Shown here piece after piece: positions 46,614 through 54,993 of a DNA stretch of 64,000 nt. The translations under genes and the position numbers were made by a program. Position 1 is the stretch's first letter; every line of letters begins with the position of its first letter. The stretch comes from Prevotella sp. HUN102 (GTDB taxonomy: Bacteria; Bacteroidota; Bacteroidia; Bacteroidales; Bacteroidaceae): assembly GCF_000688375.1 (NCBI RefSeq), contig NZ_JIAF01000003.1, positions 248,001 to 312,000 of the forward strand. Reading direction: 5' to 3'. A model generated the notes under the pieces. It did no database searches, had not been told where the DNA came from, and saw nothing but the letters and a program-made list of their open reading frames with translations.

Positions 46614-49600
46614 ATGCCACTAAAGACTGTATGTATGAGTTTGCTCGCTGCGTTTGCCGCAGTCGGAGAAGTAAAGGCACAGTCGGACATAACTTTCGAT
46701 CCTTACACGCGTGAGCCACTGCCTGTCGGTGCGCCGGCGTGGATGAAGGAGATTTCGGATAACCCTTCGGGAGTGAACTATCTCAGGATGGACTCCCTTT
46801 TCAACGATTGGCTTGCCGCTGACATTGACGCACGGGTAAAGACACTTAAGAAGAAGCCCATCGTGAATTTCTATCGAAGATGGATGAAGGCCTACCGTCC
46901 ATACGTGGGCGAAAAGGGCTATATCTACCTGCCTACGATGCAGGAACATATAGAGAAGCTGGAGCGGCAGAACCGTCGTTCGTCTATGCCCGCAACCCGG
47001 GCAGGCGGCGAAAACCGATGGAGGAACATCGGTCCGTTCACTACTGAGCATTACGAGAACAAGGGAAAGGACAATCAGGCTTGTGTGTACCGACTGACGG
47101 TGTACCCGAAGAACACCAGCATTGTGTATTGCGGCACGGAAACGGGCGTTATCTTCAAGACCACCGACAAGGGACTGCACTGGGAACCCTGCAATGCGCT
47201 GCACAATTTCGGCGGCTCTATCTTTGCCTTGCAGGTGGACCCGAACAATCCCGACGTGGTGTATGCAGGCGGCGGACAGAATCTGTGGAAATCAACGGAC
47301 GGTGGCAAAAACTGGACGATGGTGCCCGGAATCGTAAACCGTGTGAACAGCATCCGTATTTCGCCGAAGGACTCGAAGAACGTTACGCTCACCACGGGCG
47401 ACAGCCGCGGCAAGAACACGCAGATAAGCGGCTTCTACGTTTCAAACAACGGTGGCCAGAGCTTCCGGCACACCTTCGATGCCGTGTGTCAGGACCACGA
47501 ACTGCAGCCCGGTAACCCACAGCGCATCTATATGCTGGCAAAACTGCAACACGATCTTATCTTCGATTTCCACCTGTCGGAAGACGGAGGACTGAATTTC
47601 AGGAAAATAGAAATGCCTGTCAAGGACATTTCCGCTGGCCGACTGGCTGTGAGCGATGCGCCGAAGGGCGAGAACTATGTGTACGCCCTCGTAAATTCAG
47701 ACCCTTAGGGTTCGTCCAACGGACCGCAGGGAGGGCTGGGCAAGCCTTATATCCTGAAGAGTGTGGATGCCGGCAAGACATGGGTAGACCAGACGGTTCG
47801 CGAGGGTGGACGCCAGACCACGTTCTCCGGTTTCGCGGACGAGCCTACTGCCTATACACCGGGAGGCGGACAGGGTTATTTCGATATGATAGTGGGTGCC
47901 TCGGCAGAGAATCCCGAGCACGTCATCTTCGGTCTCTGCAATGCCTACCGTTCCACCGAGGGCGGCAAGGGACTGCACTTCAAGACGGCCATCGGCGGCT
48001 ATGAACGCCGCGACTGGATGCACCCCGATATGCAGGACATCGTGGTGTGCGGCAAGGAAACGCGGATAAGCACCGACGGAGGCATCAAGTATTCCGATAA
48101 TTTCTTTGAGACGCCCGGTCAGGACCGTAATTTCGGCATCTATGCCAGCGATTACCACGGATTCGGACAGGGATGGAACGACGACGTGATGGCTGGTGGA
48201 AGATGGCACAACGGAAATGCCGTGATGCGCGACAGCTATGGCGAGGGCAATTCGCTGCAGGTAGGCCGCGTGGAACAGGCCACGGGCTACGTGATGCTCA
48301 GCAATTCCAACAAGGTTTATTTCTCGGACGGAGGTATGGTAACAATTCCTGCCGACATCAAGGGCACGGTAAGCAAGGACTACAAGCCGTTCCAGTTCAA
48401 GAAACCGATGGAATCGGTAATGACCAATAAGGAAATGGGCTTCGACCCGCGCTATGCACAGCGCATTCTCATCAGTTCGGCAGACTATCAGGAACTGGGC
48501 AAACTCTTCATTTCTGAAGACGAAGGCTATTCGTTCAGAGAAATTTTCGATTCCGAAGGCGAGTTTGTCGTGGCTTATGAATACGCCCGTTCCAATCCGA
48601 ATCACATCTACGTGGTTTGTCAGCGTGGTTTCTATCACTCCGTGGACAACGGCGAAAAGTGGGAATCCTTTGCGGGAAATCCTTTCGACCGCGGCGACTT
48701 GGCAGGAGGAGCAATCGCCGTAGATCCAAACGACGAGACCAAACTGTGGTACAGCAATCCTTTCTATGCAGACTGCGTGGCTTATACTACCGACTACGGC
48801 AAGACCTGGCACTATCCATTGCAGGGCAATATACTCTCCGACCGCAAGTTCAGTTGGATTGTCCCGACAGGAAACGAGGGCAACGGCGTATATTTCTGCA
48901 CGAGCGGCGAATCGAGCATTTTCTATAAGGAAGACAATACAGAATGGATAGACTATTCGGCAGGCTTCCCTTCGGGAGCACGCATCACACGCCTTGTGCC
49001 GTTCTATAAGGAAGGAAAACTGCGTGCGGCCACGAATCAGGGCATTTGGGAAATCCCTCTCTATCGTGAGAAATTCAAGCCCGTGGCACAGCCGACAGCC
49101 CTCAATCTGGGCGACGGCGACATCAGCAAGACACCGAACAAGGAAATTCTCTTCGACAGTTATTCCATCGTTAATCAGGACGGCGCGAAGTGGGAATGGA
49201 GTTTCTCGCCCCAGCCGCAGAAGGTAACGGGCGAAAATACGCGCACCCCAAAAGTGATATTCGGTAAGAATGGTTCGTATGACGTAACGCTGACCGTAAC
49301 CACGCCGCAGGGCAGCCACACGAGAACGATCCGCGAGACGATAAGAATCAATACTCCGACGGCCATCAGCCAGCCAGAGACACCCGAAGTTGCTACCGAG
49401 ATACGCTACGATGGAGGTGTGCCCAAGCTCGTGTTGCAGACAGAGAAACTGAAGGAGAGGAAGACCTTTACGCTCCATAATGAAAAGGGAATGCTGCTCC
49501 GCAAGGTAGAGATTCCGGCCGGGGAGACATTGACCGAAATTTCACTGCAGGAGTGGAAGGAAGGCATCTACATCTATAAGCTCACTACGGAGCACAACAA

Positions 49601-49628
49601 GTATTTCGGCAAGTTCCTCAAGAAATAG
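46614..49628 (+). pseudogene. large secreted Asp-box (sortilin/BNR-like) and PKD protein, interrupted by one TAG
   Basis: One frame of 1005 codons with a single in-frame TAG at 47706 (codon 365). Signal peptide (CMSLLAAFAAVGEVKA), then a propeller-like region with at least eight Asp-box motifs (KTTDKGLHW, KSTDGGKNW, VSNNGGQSF, LSEDGGLNF, then KSVDAGKTW, ISEDEGYSF, HSVDNGEKW, YTTDYGKTW), a PKD domain (GAKWEWSFSPQP ... YDVTLTVTTPQGSH) and a C-terminal sorting-like domain ending YKLTTEHNKYFGKFLKK. The stop splits one loop: NSDP-stop-GSSNGPQGG. Both sides are otherwise intact. Likely a surface or secreted binding protein or protease accessory. Confidence 0.9.
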
Positions 49629-49638
49629 CCGTTCGGCA

Positions 49639-49977
49639 ATGCCTTTCATACCCCACGAGTGGGGTGCAGCGATACCCAACGAGTAGGATAAGTTTCTGCT
49701 CGTTGAGTTTAAAAGTACTTTTAAACATCCAATATTCATAACATTACCCGGTAATGGTGGGAATGGTGATTTTGAGGTTGCCCGGACAATATTGGGGGAA
49801 ACAATAGTGATATACAACCAATCAAGCAGTTATATAAACATTTGGGGCAGCGGCAGTAGTATTTCGGTCTATCCAAATCAATTTGCCGCACTCGAAGTGA
49901 AAATATCGGTAGATAAGACTGGTACAGAAAGTTATTATAATTACGACTGGATAAAAGGAAAAATGTTAGTTTAATAT
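49639..49977 (+). pseudogene. small orphan ORF, possibly interrupted by a TAG
   Basis: From ATG 49639 the frame reads MPFIPHEWGAAIPNE, TAG (49684), then 97 open codons: FKSTFKHPIFITLPGNGG, VIYNQSSSYINIWGSGSS ... YNYDWIKGKMLV. The second part is protein-like and beta-rich but has no good start of its own (TTG 49792 at best). The first 45 bases contain the hairpin ACCCCACGAGTGGGGT and may be non-coding. I do not recognise the product. Confidence 0.35.
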
Positions 49978-49992
49978 AAAAATAAACGAATT

Positions 49993-50250
49993 ATGAAACT
50001 AAAAGTAATGCAAAAAAGAGTTGAGGCAGACGTGAATGGTATTGTCATTATAAATGGCTTTGTCCACGTAGTTACCTATAAGGCAGATATTAGCGACCCA
50101 AAGAATGCCAAGGTGTTGTTTTTTCACGACCATGTAGCCAAATGTACCCATGATGACGTTGCCGATGAAAGTTGTGCGGCAGATTATGGACACAACGGCT
50201 CTACATTCACAGATGGGCATTGGAACTCAATCCCAGATATCGAAGAATAA
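49993..50250 (+). CDS. small orphan protein, perhaps 3'-truncated
   Basis: An 85-residue ORF (MKLKVMQKRVEADVNGIVII ... HNGSTFTDGHWNSIPDIEE) 15 bases after the preceding small ORF. After its TAA the same frame continues for 22 codons to a second TAA with protein-like sequence (TAAYKGVRDIYFAIESGELI), so the present stop may be a nonsense change. It contains several His/Asp/Cys (FFHDHVAKCTHDDVADESC) that could bind metal. Family unknown. Confidence 0.45.
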   Translation: MKLKVMQKRVEADVNGIVIINGFVHVVTYKADISDPKNAKVLFFHDHVAKCTHDDVADESCAADYGHNGSTFTDGHWNSIPDIEE

Positions 50251-50360
50251 ACTGCAGCCTATAAAGGAGTACGCGATATCTATTTCGCCATCGAAAGCGG
50301 AGAGCTGATTTTGGAGTAAACCTCGTGGGGAAATAAAAAGCCCCCAGCCTGTTAAAAGTC

Positions 50361-50489
50361 GTCTCACTTACTATTTAACCAAAAACGCCGCAAGGACGCG
50401 ACCGGGGGCAATATGCCATTCCGACCGTCCTTGCGGTTTTTAATTTTGGCTGCGCTATGCACAGTAATAAGTGAGACATTGCAAAGATA
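50361..50489 (-). ncRNA. possible small structured RNA or nested foldback
   Basis: On the minus strand a TATCTTTG box is followed by GTCTCACTTATTA. The complement (TAGTAAGTGAGAC) lies 104 bases on; inside is a perfect stem CCGCAAGGACG/CGTCCTTGCGG. The transcript would then run into GGGGGCTTTTTATTT, which looks terminator-like. No ORF fills it. It could instead be just a foldback or operator region of the phage island. Confidence 0.4.
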
Positions 50490-50498
50490 CTAAATTTT

Positions 50499-50747
50499 AT
50501 GAAGATGAAGATAATTGAGGTCTTGAAATTTAACAGAGAGCTAATAAAAAGGCTCAAAATAGCAGGAATACGTTTAGAAGATGAAGAATTTGTGGATTTA
50601 TATACCGATTACACAGCATTGCTTGAACACGGCGAAAAGGTAACCTATATAGTTGCTGTCCTATCAGACAAGTATGCCGTGAGTGTGAGAAAGGTTTATC
50701 GACTTATTAAGCACTTTCAAAGCGACTGCAAGACTCTTGCAGTGTGA
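50499..50747 (+). CDS. small phage-type protein
   Basis: An 82-residue helical protein (KIIEVLKFNRELIKRLKIAG, then VAVLSDKYAVSVRKVYRLIK, a possible helix-turn-helix). I recall close relatives in transposable (Mu-like) Bacteroides prophages, but cannot verify this here. It precedes the Dam-type methylase by 67 bases on the same strand. Function unknown; DNA binding is a guess from the C-terminal half. Confidence 0.65.
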   Translation: MKMKIIEVLKFNRELIKRLKIAGIRLEDEEFVDLYTDYTALLEHGEKVTYIVAVLSDKYAVSVRKVYRLIKHFQSDCKTLAV

Positions 50748-50813
50748 TTTGGTTCAAAAGTTCTTTTGACTTACCGAATATGGCGAACTTTGCCGTACCA
50801 AATAAGTGCGACA

Positions 50814-51644
50814 ATGAGAAAACAATACCTTTCGGCACCGCTTCCATTCCAGGGACAGAAGCGGATGTTTGCCAAGGAGTACATCAAGGTGCTCCGGCAG
50901 TTCCCTGACTGTACGACTTTCGTGGACTTGTTCGGCGGCAGCGGGCTGCTGTCCCATATCGCCAAGTGCCAGAAGCCCAACTCCACCGTTGTATATAATG
51001 ATTTTGACGGCTATCGTAAACGGCTGGAAGCCTTACCCCAGACGAATGCCCTGCTTGCTGAACTGCGTGCAATAATGGACGTTCCGCGACATAAGGCCAT
51101 TATGGGAGAGCAGCGTAAGCAGGTGCTGTCGTGTATCCGCAGGCATGAGCGAGAGTACGGATATGTTGACTACATCACACTGTCCTCATCCATTCTGTTT
51201 TCGATGAAGTATGCCACAGAGTATGCAGACTTGGAAAAGGAGACCTTATATAATAAGATAAAGGGGGTGGATTATCCACCTTGCGACGACTATCTCGATG
51301 GACTGACCATTACCTCCTGTGATTACAAGGAGGTGTTTGAACGTTACAAGGACGTGGCGAACGTGGTATTCCTCGTAGATCCGCCCTATCTGAGTACGGA
51401 CAGCAAGACCTACAGAATGTACTGGAAACTGTCCGATTACCTCGATGTGCTGACAGTTCTCTCCGGCCACCGCTTCATCTACTTCACCTCGAACAAGTCC
51501 TCTATCATAGAGTTGTGTGACTGGATGGGCAGACACCCGAACCTCGGCGACCCGTTCAGGAACTGCCACCGCAGGGAGTTCAACGCCCACATGAATTACA
51601 GTTCGTCCTATACGGACATCATGCTTTATACGGATGCCGCTTGA
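50814..51644 (+). CDS. phage-type DNA adenine methyltransferase (D12/Dam class)
   Basis: A 276-residue N6-adenine methylase. Motif X is LPFQGQKRMFAKEY, motif I (SAM binding) FVDLFGGSGLLSH, and the catalytic motif IV FLVDPPYLS (DPPY). FIYFTSNKS follows the catalytic strand. I prefer ATG at MRKQYLSAPL; an upstream TTG would add 16 residues. There is no cognate restriction enzyme beside it, so it is an orphan phage methylase, perhaps protecting phage DNA. The target site is unknown (GATC is typical of the class). The TS-like gene starts 25 bases downstream. Confidence 0.9.
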   Translation: MRKQYLSAPLPFQGQKRMFAKEYIKVLRQFPDCTTFVDLFGGSGLLSHIAKCQKPNSTVVYNDFDGYRKRLEALPQTNALLAELRAIMDVPRHKAIMGEQRKQVLSCIRRHEREYGYVDYITLSSSILFSMKYATEYADLEKETLYNKIKGVDYPPCDDYLDGLTITSCDYKEVFERYKDVANVVFLVDPPYLSTDSKTYRMYWKLSDYLDVLTVLSGHRFIYFTSNKSSIIELCDWMGRHPNLGDPFRNCHRREFNAHMNYSSSYTDIMLYTDAA

Positions 51645-51669
51645 ATAACATTCTAATACCGTTTGAACG

Positions 51670-52308
51670 ATGAATAAATACTATCAGATACTGGACAAAA
51701 TTCTGGAACAAGGAAAGACCCAGACCAACAAGAAAGGCAATATCCGCTACTTGCTTAACGAGCAACTTTCATTGTCGCCGGCCGACCTGCTCGACATTTT
51801 CGAGAGCCACGGCATAGCCAGGAAGAAGTTGAGGAATGAACTACAACTCTTCATGAAGGGTGAGTGGCAGGTGGAGAGATACCGCGAGGCAGGTATCAAC
51901 TGGTGGGACTATTGCGGGAGCGTACTCGTCAATAGTTATCCGACTTACTTTGAGAAACTGCCGCCTTTGTTAGCGAGGATAAACCGCGAGAAGCGCAACT
52001 CGAAGAATTATGTTCTGTTCCTCGGTAAGACAGGCGCAGAAAGCAATCAGGCTCCGTGCCTCAGCCTGGTACAATTCCAAATTGATGACGGAGAATTTGT
52101 TCTGTCGGCCTACCAGCGCAGCAGTGATGCAAACTTTGGACTACCGGCCGATATATACCACCTTTATCTTATGGCGCGACAGATAGACCTGCCACTGAAA
52201 AACATAACTCTGAATCTCGGAAACGTACACATATACGAGAATAATTTGGAGCGAACAAGGCTGCTGCTTGAAGGTGATGAGAGTATGAAGTTTGACTTGA
52301 ATGTCTGA
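51670..52308 (+). CDS. thymidylate-synthase-fold protein, predicted dCMP (hydroxy)methylase-like
   Basis: A 212-residue homologue of thymidylate synthase. Catalytic Cys130 is in NQAPCLSLVQFQ; the phosphate-binding YQRSSDANFG and the late NVHIYENNLE (family H-x-Y) are present. The Asn that selects uracil in TS (E. coli Asn177, 31 residues after Cys146, in LPFNIAS) is Asp161 here (LPADIYH), also 31 residues after the Cys; T4 dCMP hydroxymethylase has Asp at this place. So a cytosine nucleotide is the likelier substrate. The protein lacks the usual C-terminal tail of TS. With the adjacent Dam-type gene this suggests phage DNA base modification. Confidence 0.75.
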   Translation: MNKYYQILDKILEQGKTQTNKKGNIRYLLNEQLSLSPADLLDIFESHGIARKKLRNELQLFMKGEWQVERYREAGINWWDYCGSVLVNSYPTYFEKLPPLLARINREKRNSKNYVLFLGKTGAESNQAPCLSLVQFQIDDGEFVLSAYQRSSDANFGLPADIYHLYLMARQIDLPLKNITLNLGNVHIYENNLERTRLLLEGDESMKFDLNV

Positions 52309-52330
52309 AATAGAATGATAAGAAACAAGA

Positions 52331-52363
52331 AACGCCCCAAGAAAATCTGAGGCGTTTTTTTAT
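52331..52363 (+). terminator. intrinsic terminator of the phage module
   Basis: AACGCC and GGCGTT form the stem (loop of 14 bases), followed by TTTTTTATT. Confidence 0.8.
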
Positions 52364-52386
52364 TGGGAGGGGGGAACCTAAAAAAG

Positions 52387-52446
52387 AACGTTTCGTTTTA
52401 CGAGGCAGAACGCTTTGTTTTATTTTTTCGGAACGCTTCGTTTTAC
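52387..52446 (+). repeat. three short direct repeats (GAACGCTTCGTTTTA type)
   Basis: GAACGTTTCGTTTTA, GAACGCTTTGTTTTA and GAACGCTTCGTTTTA occur about 22-25 bases apart, just before the ABC exporter fragment. Confidence 0.6.
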
Positions 52447-53367
52447 GGATTATACTTCCTCACACAGTCTATCGTAGACGTGGGAATAAGGAATCAGGAC
52501 ATCGGATTCATCTGGCTGATTCTTCTGGGGCAGCTGATGCTTACCGTGAGCCGGACAGCAATAGACTTCATACGCCGGTGGCTTCTGCTGCATATATCTA
52601 TGAGGATAAACATATCACTCGTGAGAGATTTCTTCATTAAGCTGCTCAAGCTGCCGATGGCCTTCTTCGATACGAAACTGATGGGAGACCTTATGCAAAG
52701 AATGGGAGACCACGGGCGTGTGAACAGTTTCCTCACACAGCAGACGCTGAACATCGTGTTCTCGTTCTTTACCTTTATCGTATTCAGCATCGTGCTGTTT
52801 GCCTATAACTGGCTTGTCTTCACAATATTTATACTCGGCAGCTTCGTCTACGGGGGATGGCTAAACTCTCCGGTGGAGCAACTGATGGGATTCTTTTATT
52901 CCATCCAAGATATGAAGATTAGCCTTGAACGCATCAACGAGATACATCGTATGGAAGATGAGAATGGAAAGCAAGGGATTGAAACCAAAGTGAAGGAAGA
53001 AGACAGGGGCATAGACCTCTTCGACATAGGTTTCAGATACGCCCCTCACGCCCTGAAGAGCATCATCGACGGTATGAGCATACATATTCCCAAGGGAAAG
53101 GTCACGGCCATTGTAGGAGCTTCGGGAAGTGGGAAAACCACTCTCATAAAACTCTTGCTGGACTATTATCCCACGCTGACAGGAGAGATAAGAATAGGAG
53201 GCATGGATATCAACACGCTCAACAAGAAATGGTGGTGCAGACAATGTGGCGTGGTGATGCAGGATGGCGTGGTATTCTCAGAGTCAATAGCCCGAAACAT
53301 TGCCGTGGACGACGGCAACATAGACGAACAGCGGCTCATCAAGGCTGCAAGAATTGCCAAGAAGTAG
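52447..53367 (+). pseudogene. C39-type ABC bacteriocin exporter, decayed
   Basis: A fragment of a peptidase-containing ABC exporter. The N-terminal C39 peptidase is gone; the membrane domain begins at FLTQSIVDVGIRNQDIGF and runs to FILGSFVYGGW, then jumps in frame to LNSPVEQLMGFFYS, so about 100 residues of helices 4-6 are missing. The ATPase keeps Walker A (GASGSGKTTLIKLLL) and the Q-loop (CGVVMQDGVVFSESIA) but ends at RIAKK before the signature and Walker B. It is inactive. Intact homologues mature and export double-glycine peptides; no peptide gene is seen nearby. Confidence 0.88.
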
Positions 53368-53406
53368 CGATAGCTCTTCCTATAAGAACCTTGATGAAGT
53401 CGGGAA

Positions 53407-53442
53407 TAAAAAAATAGCTACTGCCATAGAGCAGTAGCTATT
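53407..53442 (-). terminator. intrinsic terminator closing the minus-strand array
   Basis: On the minus strand AATAGCTACTGC and GCAGTAGCTATT form a perfect 12-base stem with a six-base loop, followed by seven T's. Confidence 0.9.
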
Positions 53443-53493
53443 GATAAAGTTTGTATAATAGTAGACTTTATCTGAATAAATTTAATGTCAGAA

Positions 53494-54153
53494 CTATTTA
53501 ATCAGCTGTTTAACGGTCTTGCCATTAGACAGTTTCACGATGTTGATGCCCTTGCAGGGTTCTGTGATTTTCTGTCCCTGTGCATTGAAACGTGCCACTT
53601 CCTTAACCTGCAAGTTGTTGTTTACATTCTCAATGCCTGTAACGTCATAGATGAACTTAACCTTGATAGAAGGACCTGCTTCCAAAAACTTGTAGGTAGT
53701 TATAAATCCTCCATCAACTTCCTGACCGAGACAAGCTGTGAAAGTAGCTTCCCACGTAGCAGGGTCAGAATTATCTGGTTTCCATTCCGTTTCCAATGAG
53801 GCATTTTGTCCACTGTTTAGTGTCCGATATGCTGATTCGTGAGCCCCCGGCTTTGTGAACGGTCTACATTCACCGAAACAGGAAACTAACTCGCCGTTCG
53901 GCATATTAGTTAAGTCGAAACGCACTGCTACCGGAATTTCCTTTTCAGATACATTTTTTACAAATATTTCCGGTTTAATCTGATATTTTGTATCGTCGAA
54001 AGGATCAGCTTCAATATTATTGGCTACAAATGTTGCACCATCAGCAATAACATTGCCTTTGGCATCAACAAACTGGATCATTGACTTTGCATTTTGTGCC
54101 ATTGCAGCAGCACTCATAAGCAATACAGCTGCCAGAGTAAATATTTTTTTCAT
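53494..54153 (-). CDS. small T9SS-exported protein
   Basis: A 219-residue protein: signal peptide (FTLAAVLLMSAAAMAQ), a beta-rich domain with two Cys in close positions (VSCFGECRPFTKPG), and a T9SS type A C-terminal signal (VKEVARFNAQGQKI ... KGINIVKLSNGKTVKQLIK). It is paralogous to the gene at 59344-60048, sharing architecture and tail. It is the last gene of a TlpA-DUF6029-Omp28 unit and 28 bases from the Omp28 lipoprotein gene. The cargo function is unknown; it should be released or anchored at the cell surface. Confidence 0.8.
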   Translation of the reverse strand: MKKIFTLAAVLLMSAAAMAQNAKSMIQFVDAKGNVIADGATFVANNIEADPFDDTKYQIKPEIFVKNVSEKEIPVAVRFDLTNMPNGELVSCFGECRPFTKPGAHESAYRTLNSGQNASLETEWKPDNSDPATWEATFTACLGQEVDGGFITTYKFLEAGPSIKVKFIYDVTGIENVNNNLQVKEVARFNAQGQKITEPCKGINIVKLSNGKTVKQLIK

Positions 54154-54181
54154 ACGATTTTATTGTTTAGAAATTATGAAT

Positions 54182-54979
54182 TTAGTTGTTTATGTGTTTC
54201 TTGATTACCTGATGCACACCTTCAGCATTGTAAACGAATGCTACAACAGAAATATTCTTTGCCTCCCAATTAGGCTCAAGCGTAATACTGTGCTTGGAAT
54301 TGTTTTCTGTACCTGCCTGCAATGCAATCTCTGTTCCCCAAGAGCCGTTCACGGCTGCACGGAGTACGTGGTTCTGCACATAGTTCTTGTCTACTTTGTT
54401 TCCTTTAAACAGTTGGGTGCAGACAATGCCGTCTTCAAGTATCCATACCTGCAATTTGCCATTGAGCGATTCGCTGCTCGTTGCCTTTATGTCGATGTCC
54501 AACTTACGGGTATCTGCATTATAGCTGTTCGCCATTGACAATGTGACAGGAGTAGTTTTACTGATTTCGCTGCCGATGATGTTTGCCCATTGAGCCACGA
54601 CACTTGTCAGGCTGCCAGTACGGTTGATGTATGCCGCCGGAACGCCGTTACCGTTGAAAGCCTTATAGTATTCTTCGCCCAGTTCGGTTCTCAGTCCAAC
54701 CATCTTTGTAGTAGGATAAACAGCCAATGCACTTGCGTGAATGCTTACGGGAATCACGTTCTCTTCGCCGTATTCTTTCACAATGCGTGCTATTTCTTCG
54801 TGAGCTTCAGGACAGTTGATACACTTCTGTCCTGTAAATTCTTCTACAAGAATTGCACGTTTGGCTTCAGATGCTTCTATCTTGATATATCGGTCATTCT
54901 CATCGACATTAGCGCACGAAGAAAATACTGCTACGGCTGCTAACAATATAGGGAATATCTTTTTCATTTTCCGATTCAT
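54182..54979 (-). CDS. Omp28-related lipoprotein
   Basis: A 265-residue lipoprotein (lipobox AVFSSCA) of the Omp28 family described from Porphyromonas and Prevotella. Its core is thioredoxin-like: VEEFTGQKCINCPEAHEEI (CxxC) followed by VIPVSIHAS and GVPAAYINR, then a beta-rich C-terminal domain. Start at MNRKMKK or four codons later. It follows the DUF6029 gene by 14 bases. The CxxC next to a TlpA gene suggests disulfide chemistry or a redox-linked adhesin at the surface; this is inference. Confidence 0.85.
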   Translation of the reverse strand: MNRKMKKIFPILLAAVAVFSSCANVDENDRYIKIEASEAKRAILVEEFTGQKCINCPEAHEEIARIVKEYGEENVIPVSIHASALAVYPTTKMVGLRTELGEEYYKAFNGNGVPAAYINRTGSLTSVVAQWANIIGSEISKTTPVTLSMANSYNADTRKLDIDIKATSSESLNGKLQVWILEDGIVCTQLFKGNKVDKNYVQNHVLRAAVNGSWGTEIALQAGTENNSKHSITLEPNWEAKNISVVAFVYNAEGVHQVIKKHINN

Positions 54980-54993
54980 TTTTAAGTCTACAT

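Noticed and set aside
50361..50489. A retron
   Set aside because: The foldback resembles an msr-msd layout, but no reverse transcriptase or effector gene is near it.
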